A stretch of 64,000 nt of DNA from Mesodorylaimus sp. YZB2_4. Its lineage: Eukaryota > Nematoda > Enoplea > Dorylaimida > Dorylaimidae. Position numbers and translations under genes: made by a program. The notes beneath the pieces were generated by a model, which did not search any database, was not told where the DNA came from, and saw nothing but the letters and a program-made list of their open reading frames with translations. Positions 55,846 to 64,000 of the stretch are shown in pieces. The stretch spans positions 1-64,000 of the forward strand of contig JASANH010000103.1 of assembly GCA_030248295.1 (NCBI GenBank), written 5' to 3'. Positions within the stretch are counted from its first letter, which is position 1. Each line of letters opens with the position of its first letter.

Positions 55846-56378
55846 CGATTTGATGCTCTAACACATGTGTTTCTGTCTTGCCTGTAGGAGCATTAGAGCA
55901 ACCAACAAAGGCAACTGATATGCTGTATGCGGCGTCCAGTCAGGGCAAGGACATTCTCGCACACTACCTTCTCCACAGGCAAGAACATACTGTGGGTATT
56001 GCATTAGCATTCGTCGTCGTATTTGCATGACTCATTATCCTCTAAAAAAGTCCGTCCAGCAAGTTTGTTTTGGGAGTAAAGAAAAAGCTTATCTCCAGAA
56101 TTCACTTATGCTTATTTCAGTCACTATTCGTTTTAGAAGTTTACAATCATCAAACCTATCTGAAGTGAAAATGAGGACTGTAAAGTGAGGATATGAGCTC
56201 GTCAGTTCGTTCATCTGCTAACTCATCATCCTCGCGCACAGCTGTGTTCCTAGTCGCTCTTCGATCGCGTAAAATTTTTCTGGTCGTCTTTTGCCCACAC
56301 ACTATCAAACTCATTCTAATCAGTCATTTCACCAGTCCGCTTTTAAAGTCTGCATTGATTTTCAAATCGTCCATCAAA

Positions 56379-57749
56379 ATGGTCAAAATCAACTCGTTCG
56401 CATCGTCTCAAGCGATTGCCTCGATGCTGGTCCTCGCTCTCGCTTCCTTCAATCTCGCTTCGAACATCGAAAAGCTCAGTGGCAAGATGGACATAGCGTT
56501 CATTGCGCACAATCCATTGTACCAAAATTATTATTCCGACGTCAAGGCCACATTCGCCCGCCTGCCAGACTACTTCGACTTGGGAGAGGACAAAGTCAAA
56601 GTGGTCATATTGAACGTGAAATTAGACGAATTTGCAGCAAAACCAGAGGTTTGGTTCAATCTTTCTGGTGATGTCAGCAAATACGAGGCTTTCATCGAAG
56701 ACTTCCCAGCTTATCGATATCATCAATATGACAAACATGGTGTCGGACTGAAATACGTGCGGGAGAACGTGTTCGATTTCCGCAACAAGGAGCGGGCGAA
56801 ACTGTTTTTTGTATACTTCAGTTACTACACAACGACGATATCAGAAGCTTTAGAAGAAGTACGCAAAGTTTATGAAGCCGGCGCCTTCGTCTACACAATA
56901 CACAAACTTTACCCAAACCTTGAAGAGAACTTTTTTAAAACTTTTTCTCCAAAAAGGATCGCAGTAGTCTCCCTTGAATCTTTGTACAACAACACTGTCG
57001 AAGAAGCGTGGAAGTTAAAGGACCTGATCGCTGAAGACTTGTGCACAATGTGTCGATTTCAAGAAAAAGGAGGGAAGTTGTGCAAGCCTGGCCTGCGCCC
57101 GAAATCGAGCCAACCGGACTACTTCGACGACGGCAATGTCAAGTGCCAGAGCGTGGCCCCCAGCGATGCCGTGTCGTGTACTGACGAGGACTGCGAGAGG
57201 GAATGCGATCAACGCTGGCCTTGGAAACAAGAACCCAACTGCTCAGGTATCTGCGGTATGATCGAGAGAAAGCCCGCCAGGCCAGCGCCGCCAGGGATGG
57301 AGAACTGCGTGGACCTCATTCAATGCCAGCCTTGTCCGACGAGCCAAACCATACCAAGGAGTACAGGCGGCGACGACGTGAATCGAAAAATCACAGACAC
57401 CGAGAAGACGCAGTATGCTATGAACGCGGTTCTGATCGGAGTAATCGTCGCCTTGGTCGTCATCATCTTGCTCGTCGTGGCCGTGGTCTTTCTGATCGTC
57501 ATCAAGAAGAGGAAATCAGCTGCCAAGAAGCGAGGAGAAACGGCGAAGTACGAGTATCAGTCTTGGTTGTTTTCGGACAAAAGCAAGGGCGGCGAAACTT
57601 TCTTGAAGTCAGGCAGGATGAGCGCTCACACCAGCATGAAACGAGACAGGACGATGAGTGGCAACAAACGGATGAAGTCGAGGAAACCTGGCAGTGCTTC
57701 GATAAAGCCCAGTCGGCGCTCGAGGAAACACGGTTTTCGGTATTTCTGA
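56379..57749 (+). CDS. Type I membrane protein with a degenerate VWA domain (VWA-like 2)
   Basis: An intronless 456-residue paralogue starting MVKINSFASSQAIASMLVLA (leader). The VWA-like region starts at KMDIAFIAHNPLYQNYYSDV; again no DxSxS, with YFSYYTT where TDG would lie. The Cys-rich region, transmembrane span (GVIVALVVIILLVVAVVFLI) and juxtamembrane KKRKSAAKKRGETAKYEYQS are highly conserved with copy 1, more than the VWA part, so the ectodomain evolves faster than the anchor. The tail ends early at KHGFRYF: a small indel shifts the frame, and codons for the copy 1 ending (TKPRAMSMKTRK) remain just downstream in another frame, so about 30 tail residues are lost. 3' flank conserved with copy 1. 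Confidence 0.87.
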   Translation: MVKINSFASSQAIASMLVLALASFNLASNIEKLSGKMDIAFIAHNPLYQNYYSDVKATFARLPDYFDLGEDKVKVVILNVKLDEFAAKPEVWFNLSGDVSKYEAFIEDFPAYRYHQYDKHGVGLKYVRENVFDFRNKERAKLFFVYFSYYTTTISEALEEVRKVYEAGAFVYTIHKLYPNLEENFFKTFSPKRIAVVSLESLYNNTVEEAWKLKDLIAEDLCTMCRFQEKGGKLCKPGLRPKSSQPDYFDDGNVKCQSVAPSDAVSCTDEDCERECDQRWPWKQEPNCSGICGMIERKPARPAPPGMENCVDLIQCQPCPTSQTIPRSTGGDDVNRKITDTEKTQYAMNAVLIGVIVALVVIILLVVAVVFLIVIKKRKSAAKKRGETAKYEYQSWLFSDKSKGGETFLKSGRMSAHTSMKRDRTMSGNKRMKSRKPGSASIKPSRRSRKHGFRYF

Positions 57750-59419
57750 AAAAAGCCCCAGCCCGACGAAACCGAGGGCCATGTCCATGAAAACGAGGAA
57801 ATGAAAGGCGAGGGGAAGGTAAAAGAGGAAAGCAGCGACAGTGAAAAATTTCCTGTCATTTTTCAGTTTTACTAGTGTTTCCTTTTCATCTCACGCTCCT
57901 TTCTCTTTCACATAGGAGGTGGTGCGTTCTTGCTCGATGCTCGCTTTGTGTACTGCTCACTACTAACGTGCTAGTGATGAAAGGTGCCGAGGGAAGTTGA
58001 GACTGTTTCAGCACGTGATCTTGTCATCCAGCCAATGCGCCAGCTGAATGCAGGCAGTCACAGCTTCAGCGAGCTGGTTCCTGTCCTGCTCCTATAAGAT
58101 CACGCAAACGCACATTTACTGGACACATATGCCGTATGGTTCCTAACTCTCAGATAAAGTTCGTCACTTATATTGTTTTGGCATGGGTTTTGTCGGGTTT
58201 ATTGTTTCCAAATTTTTGGACCAACCGGCAACAGAACGAGGAGGCGCAGAACCCAGACGGACAAGACCCACGATCTCGGTGCGCTGAAGCGTGTACGTGA
58301 GGAATAAGCAGTAAACAGCAGAAGGCGGCGGTGGTCGAGACTTTGGATCAGTTTAAACTTGGTTTTTGTCATGTAACTCCTCAATGCATGGAGTCCTCAA
58401 TGCTATTAGAATGGCGATCACTGCGATCAGCACCACGTTGACATTTTTTTCAATTTCATCGAGGTCTGCATCAATTTTTCGCGTGGTATAAGGATTTGGG
58501 AGCCACCCCCACGTCTTGGTCTTGTCTCATGCTAAAAGTTTAAAAGACCCCATTGTGCATCTTTTACGGTTGTGGCGTACTCGCAAGATAGCGAAGGGGA
58601 AACATGTAAGCTTGAGAAGTTGAATAAATTGGCACAAAAATTGTTGAAAGAATTCAGGTAGTTTTCGCCACAATCTTATGATTACAGGTATCAGCTAAGC
58701 ATGCACAGAGTCGACCTAGCACCTAGCAGCACGACCTAGCAGCTCAGGGTAAAAACTCATCAGCCATTTGGCGGTTTTACCTCCCCTTGTCTTGGGAGTG
58801 TGGCAACAACGCGATGAAGGCTGACGCTTTATTACATCATAATGATAAGCCTCTTCACTGACATTGTTGTGAATTAGCATCGACTGGTGAATGCACATCG
58901 GCATGCAACATACCACTGGTATTTCTCAAATGCAAATCCAGCGACGATAAGTAAACATTTCGAATAAATTCGATTAGAAATCTGGGATGGAAACTTTTGG
59001 ATCATCCCGAGCTCTCTAGGTCGTGTTTTATCGTTATATCTTATAATACATATAACGATATGGATATGGTTATATCCTACCCGTTCTTCTAACATATGCT
59101 GAACCTAATACGGTGCCATCGTTAGATTTATTGGGTAACATAAGAAACCCTTCAAATCCCCTCGCCTGCACACGCTCTTTCCTCTCGATGGTACCCGTGG
59201 ACCAGAGACGTGCCCGCAGCGCTCCAACGGTAAGGGACTATGCCTAGAGAAAGTCCTTACCAATCCCACTGATCCCCCACTTACCTGAACTCCAACTACT
59301 GTATCTTCCACCAACGATCCGATCCTCCACCTACCGATTCCTCGATCCGCTTCGCCGCAGGTCGTCGATCCACCACTGCTGGCTCCTCGACGCACGAATT
59401 GAACCGAAGCCGATCGGGA

Positions 59420-59640
59420 CTAACACCGTAGGGATGGTTCGCTCCAATACTCCACACACCTCGCTCCACGCGTCACGCCAAGTGACCCAAGCCGTTCAGG
59501 ACTAACACCGACAGGATGGCTACTCTAGCTACGCCTATCTCAACCACACCAGGGTTGCACACCACCACGTGTCGTTCAATCTGCTCAACGCACGAAGGAC
59601 CAGCGTCGCACAGGACTAACACCGCCGAGAGTGGTTTACT
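59420..59640 (+). repeat. Degenerate tandem repeat, about 80-105 bp unit, three copies
   Basis: GGGACTAACACCG or AGGACTAACACCG recurs at about 59428, 59501 and 59610. Each is preceded by a GC-rich CGCACGA/CGTCACG segment and followed by ACTCTAGCTACGCC- or CTTCTACTACGCC-like sequence. Function unknown. Confidence 0.55.
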
Positions 59641-60454
59641 TCTACTACGCCTCACACACCGCACGCACAGGCGATACACACCCAAAAGAACACACACACA
59701 ACGAAATCGAAGAAGCAACCGAATCTTAACCTTAACCTTTCCTGAACTGATCTCAACATGGTCATCTCGGCCACAGTGCACCTTTGGGCGGATCTTCCCT
59801 GGCCGTCTTCATCCAATCGCATTTCTTGCTTGGGCGAACTGTCCGGTCTAGGGCGCCACCTAGTTGTCCATGAGCGCCCCCTGGTTGCTGATCTTCCTCA
59901 GTTCGGGGTGGACCCCACCCGCTAGCCATGAGGTCGAGGCGAGGCCCAATGCTGAGGCGGCGAGGATGTCCCGATGGTAACACGTGCCCCATCCAGGCTC
60001 ACCACACTCGGCATAGGCTTCGCCAGAGCCGTCCGTGTCGGCCTCGATCTTCCATCAACCACTCGACCTGGCTGCCGCTCGTCTGGTCGTCCGTCGACCA
60101 TTGTCCAATGCCCAAGTTTTACGACCTTGTTTTGCTCATCCCGACCGCCACTAATCCGGTTGTTTTGACCAAACTTCGAATCGTACAAGGCGGGAAAGCA
60201 TGGTTACTGTACCCGTATGGGCACATTCACAACAGTCGCAAGATCGATGCACGTATCCTGTCGTACCACCAGTCCTAGCTTATAGTGAAACCCACTGTAA
60301 CCCGCACCTCTCCGCGCAAGTGGCTCCTTCCCCCTCATCAGCATGGCACGTGTGTTTCCAGCACGTGAGTCACTTCCACCAGAGACCCGTGCAGAGAACA
60401 GAACTCACACCACTTTGGAAGAATTTTCTGTTTATAAGAGGGATCATGACTGTG

Positions 60455-61352
60455 ATTTCTAAAAAAAACCTCTTATCAGACAACAAAAAGGTTAGCCCAG
60501 CCACCCTACCCTAACCAAATGTTAGGCAAACGAGGTTGGCTGGGCTCCCTCGGCGGCACATGCTTAAAGCGCGGGTATAGGGCAGGAGCTGCGACTATTT
60601 TTCCCGTCTTCTCCTCAATGACCAGAAGACCAGTCAGGGGTGGGCGACTTGTTCCCTGGCGTCTGATTGGCCGAGATTGGAGGCGGAGCACCTGGCGTCA
60701 CCTCAAAGGGTATGTGCGCGGCCATGCGACCACTTAGCGGAAAAGTGCGCGACCACGCGACTACTGATCGATATACTCGCCCTGTAAGTGGGTTATACTT
60801 ATGTGGACGTGATATATCTACGTTTATGTTGCCTTCAGGGCGAGGCTCACAATCGTATTCCCACACTCACCCACAACGTATGTCTCTGTGATGTACTCGG
60901 TGCATCGTGGGGTCGACTCCTTGCGGGGTTTTGTTTTCTGTTTTTCACTGAGGCCAATGCCCACAAGAATATACTTATTCGTATTTTGGAGTAAGTTCGG
61001 AATTTGGTGGTTTTGGAATAAGATTGCCTTTTGTTACCTCGAACTTACATACTTGGGGAACAGTGAGGACTTGCTGCATGCAGTAAGGTTGCATCTGCCG
61101 TGACAGCACGAGTACTGCATGTGTAGCACCTGCTAAGTGACTCTACAACAGGAAGTTCAGCTTCTGTGTAGCCAGCATGCTAATAGCTTTTGGCATACAA
61201 CCCTCAACACTAGTGACATTAGCAATTCTGATTGATCACAATTTTTCTACACGCCGCCGAGGGAGCCCAGCCAACCTCGTTTGCCTCGCATTTGGTTGGA
61301 GTAGAGTGGCTAGGCTAACCTTTTTGTTGTCTGATAACAGATTTTCTTAGAA
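60455..61352. repeat. Non-autonomous TIR element with about 100-bp inverted ends
   Basis: 60455-60562 contains TTATCAGACAACAAAAAGG, TTAGCCCAGCC, ACCAAATG and GAGGTTGGCTGGGCTCCCTC. 61250-61352 carries the same series in reverse complement with a few substitutions. The inner 690 bp encodes nothing recognisable. No convincing target duplication. Confidence 0.8.
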
Positions 61353-61842
61353 ATAATAGTAATTTTTCTTACCCACATTTGGGCTAGAAATTCAGAATAG
61401 ATGGAAGAAATTTGTCGTCTAGTCCCTCCTGAGCTGACGCAAATTTCGTACAAAGAAGGTTGCCACGTTATGCTCTGTCACTGTAGCCTTGTGCGCATAA
61501 GCCCAGAATGGCTGGGCTAAACAGGCAACTAATGTGGCTGTCGATAGGCAGGGGGTTTTCAATTGTAAGCATTCCACTGCCGTTTGAGGCGGTGCCGTAA
61601 TTAATATCACTGTTACCAATTAATGTTACCACCAGAAAATATTACTTTAATATTTTCTGGTGGCAAACAGCCTCAATTTCCGCAACAAATATTCTTTGCT
61701 ACAGAGAATGTACAAAAGATAGCAGGTAGATTTTTCAAAAATTTGGGGCTTAAAAATCAAAATATTGAAAAGCAAGCCAACTAATCCACCAAACTAAAGC
61801 AAAATATTCGACCAAACTAAACAGAACAGAACACTCGTCTCG

Positions 61843-62936
61843 GCATATTTCAAATGTGTACCCTGCTAGGCAGACACGCGTCAAAGGCGGCGGCAGCGTC
61901 TGTTTTGTAGTACAGATAATGATACAGGACCTATTTGAGTTACCGCGCCTTTGTTATTCGTAGTAGTAGAATGTTGGCAATACAGATTATGTATATTACT
62001 CACCTAACCTTTGTGATCGTTCACGTATCTAACCTTTCTATATTTTATGTTTGGGCTGAAACCTATAGAAACGACCCGCTTGTCGTGTTCTATGTCAGTA
62101 AAGACCTAGCCAGTTAACAGAGTGGTTGCCTCCCAATATTATAGTTTGTGACTTCAACAAAAGGGTGTGCGCGGTCGCAGAGCACTGGCCGTGCGTGGGA
62201 GCTCGCACGCAACATGGCGGACAGAAGCAACTGTTTGCTCGATAGCTATGCAATCGGGGAAATATCAGACTGATGAGCCTAAGCCCAAGCCTAGGATGAG
62301 AAAGGAACTGATATGTTATGAAAGACGCAAGGGAGTTGGGTAATACGATATCCAGTAGAAATAACTAAAACCCTTTTTTACCTACTTACAATTATTTACT
62401 GTGTGTCCAATTCACGTTCACATTTGAAAGATGTAGAAATGCTTTGTTCTTCAGTTGTATTACATACTTCGATGATGCAAACTCCTTCTGTAACACAGAA
62501 AAAGTGACTCGTACGCCTTGTATACTACCTCATTTACAGGGAAGTGGTTTCGCAAGGTGAGTCATAAAGCGGGCTCTGTGCTAATCATTCCTAAGTGAAT
62601 TGCAAACGTGAATTGGACACAGACAGTAAGTAATTGTAAATAGGGAAAAAAGGGTTTATTTTTTCGTGGATATCGCATTATCCACCTCCCTGGTTTTTTC
62701 AAATCTCACCACTTCCTTTCTCCTAGGCTTGGGCTCAGGCTCATCAGTCTGGTACTTCCTCGATTGCATAGCTATCGAACAAAAGTACTTCCTGCCGTCG
62801 TGTTTTCTAGGCGTGCGAGCTCCCACGCACGGCCTGTGCTTTGCGACCGCGCACACGATTTCGTTGCAGTCGTGAACAGTCGCTGCCACCGCCTTTGACG
62901 CGTGTCTGCCTAGCAGGGTACACATTTGAAATATGC
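61843..62936. repeat. Palindromic DNA element of 1,094 bp with a 9-bp target-site duplication
   Basis: The ends GCATATTTCAAATGTGTACC and its reverse complement are flanked by an identical CTCGTCTCG at 61834-61842 and 62937-62945. Terminal arms of about 60 bp (to CAAAGGCGGCGGCAGCG) are followed inward by a second inverted pair: about 62165-62430 against 62585-62860 (GTGCGCGGTCGCA, CGTGCGTGGGAGCTCGCACG, GACTGATGAGCCTAAGCCCA). The left half has about 260 extra bases between the two arm blocks. Long inverted ends with a 9-bp duplication are typical of Mutator-like elements; no transposase frame is present. Confidence 0.85.
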
Positions 62937-63679
62937 CTCGTCTCGGCCAGTAATTTTAAGGAAGGGTAACACTACAGCTAACAGAAACAGCACTCACGCT
63001 CCGCACGGCTAACAAAAATATTCCGCCTGCTGGCGGTATTCGTTTAAGTCCAGATTTTCGAGCACAAAAAATTAATTAGCGCGAATCTTAAAATCACACC
63101 CTCAAAAGAATAATTCCCGCTATGAGAGCGTTCAGAAAAACCAACTCTTTTGTCCGTAGCTTCAGTGGTTATCGCTGTGGACTTGTATTCAGTACTTCGT
63201 CGTCGTCGTCGTCTCCCGTCGTCATCTCTGGAACAGCAAAACGTGCATTTTGGATCTCAAGAAGGCTGAGCCGTTTTCAACGAAATTTTGCACGATTATT
63301 GGCCATAATAAACATAGCTGATCTCCAGAATTTTGTGCATTTTTGTCGATTTGTTGTCGAGTTATGAACGATCAAAGTTGTCCGCTTAACATTGCGCGTC
63401 TGAGCGGCTGGGCTGAACGGCAGCTACCGCGCCTGTTGTGTCGACGGCTCACCCATCTGCACAAGCGAAAGCGGACAAAAGTGGAGAGTGTAAAGTAGAA
63501 AAGGTCTTGCCCAGTTTGTTATTCCGCGGACTCATTATCTTCGTGTGCGATCGTGTCCTTCATTCGCCCTTCGAATCGCATTACGATTTTCGTTTATTCC
63601 CAGGCAGCTCGATCGTTCGAGTCAATCGTTTCATCCATCCGTGCAAAATCTGAATCGAATCTCAAATCGAACCCTCAAA

Positions 63680-64000
63680 ATGGTCAAAATCAACTCGTTC
63701 GCTTCGTCTCAATTGATATCCTCCATGCTGGTCCTCGCTCTCGCTTCCCTCATTCTCGCTTCCAACCTCCCTAAACTGAGTGGCAAGATGGACATTGCGT
63801 TCATTTTCACTACTCCAGCCGTCGAATCCTACTATTCTGATTTCAAGGCTGCCTTCGACCGCCTGGCTGACTACATCGACTTGGGCGAAAAAAGAGTGCG
63901 TGTGGCCTTGATCGACTATGGGCGCAGCGACAAAAACCAAGAAATCCCAAGGATTTGGTTCAATCTTTCCGGAGATTTTAACGAATATCGGATATTCATG
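63680..64000 (+). CDS. VWA-like 3, N-terminal part (runs off the right edge)
   Basis: Starts MVKINSFASSQLISSMLVLA, followed by KLSGKMDIAFIFTTPAVESY, DLGEKRVRVALIDYGRS and EIPRIWFNLSGDFNEY, open to the last base (107 residues). Closer to copy 1 than copy 2 in the VWA-like part (FTTPA, EIPRIWFNLSGD). The leader and 5' UTR are conserved with both. It shows that the array extends beyond the window. As in the others, DxSxS is missing. Confidence 0.85.
   Translation, partial: MVKINSFASSQLISSMLVLALASLILASNLPKLSGKMDIAFIFTTPAVESYYSDFKAAFDRLADYIDLGEKRVRVALIDYGRSDKNQEIPRIWFNLSGDFNEYRIFM

Larger units (their letters stand above)
49918..56378. other. Spacer between VWA-like 1 and 2, built mostly of fold-back elements
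   Basis: 49918-50175 is the 3' flank of VWA-like 1, whose counterpart lies after VWA-like 2 (shared TAGGAGGT, GATGAAAGGTGC and GAGGGAAGTTGAGAC). Elements at 50241-51001, 51635-52750 and 55099-55651 are listed. 52840-54140 and 55850-56378 have only AT-rich sequence and short frames without family signatures. Poly(G) runs occur at 54595-54605 and 54639-54650. Confidence 0.5.
57750..63679. other. Spacer between VWA-like 2 and 3 with transposable elements
   Basis: 57750-58010 is the conserved 3' flank of VWA-like 2. 58010-59100 and 61353-61830 show nothing identifiable. 59420-59640 is a short tandem array, 60455-61352 a TIR element and 61843-62936 a palindromic element (listed). 59640-60300 is GC-rich, with open frames on both strands but no family signature. 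63420-63679 resembles the 5' region of VWA-like 1 (GTGTAAAGTAGAAA, ATCTTCGTGTGC, AAAATCTGAATCGAATCTCA). Confidence 0.5.

Noticed and set aside
59480-60300. A retroelement end (GC-rich block with open frames on both strands)
   Set aside because: No reverse transcriptase, integrase, capsid or terminal repeat signature seen; only a short tandem repeat is supportable.
1-64000. CRISPR arrays, bacterial operons or prokaryotic signals
   Set aside because: Spliced metazoan genes throughout; the direct repeats present are SINE copies or degenerate satellites without regular spacers.

Overview
The window looks like nuclear DNA of an invertebrate animal. The genes are intron-rich with GT-AG splice sites (one GC-AG). 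The recognisable families are metazoan: tetraspanins, rhodopsin-like receptors, SCaMC mitochondrial carriers, NELF-E, and Ig- and VWA-domain membrane proteins. Intergenic DNA and introns are full of tRNA-derived SINEs and fold-back DNA elements. I cannot fix the phylum from sequence alone. An ecdysozoan or other protostome is a reasonable guess, not a conclusion. All protein calls come from reading motifs and from comparing paralogues inside the window; no database search was run.

Layout. 1-2.1 kb (minus): 5' part of a multi-exon gene for a secreted Ig-domain protein that runs off the left edge. 2.1-4.9 kb: inverted repeat and SINE debris. 4.9-9.5 kb (plus): a Ser-rich protein with a C-terminal membrane segment, then two single-exon paralogous seven-transmembrane receptors with altered DRY and NPxxY motifs. 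9.9-25.7 kb (minus): five tetraspanin genes, each of seven exons with identical phase-0 intron positions, plus two broken exon-2 fragments. 27.0-27.5 kb (minus): a two-exon gene for a small mitochondrial-type membrane protein, head-to-head with the carriers. 27.7-37.9 kb (plus): two tandem 11-exon SCaMC (EF-hand ATP-Mg/Pi carrier) genes with almost all exon lengths identical. 38.2-42.7 kb (plus): an 11-exon NELF-E gene. 43.1-43.7 kb (minus): a single-exon one-TM protein. 48.5-64 kb (plus): three intronless paralogues of a type I membrane protein with a degenerate VWA domain, the third cut by the right edge. They are separated by about 6 kb blocks of palindromic and TIR elements.

Working together. 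No operon-like logic applies, and most genes appear independent. The organising theme is local tandem duplication (receptors x2, tetraspanins x5 plus fragments, SCaMC x2, VWA proteins x3), with SINE and fold-back insertions expanding introns and spacers.

Most unusual. (1) A roughly 38-nt stem-loop motif recurs about ten times in different repeat contexts, with compensatory changes in its stem. (2) The intronless VWA family has lost its metal-binding motif and carries a repetitive Ser-Met-Lys tail. (3) A 54-nt, stop-free, 3n intron in the second SCaMC gene is predicted only by comparison with its paralogue. (4) A 1,094-bp palindromic element has a 9-bp target duplication. I saw no virus-like element, CRISPR array, rRNA or intact tRNA gene.
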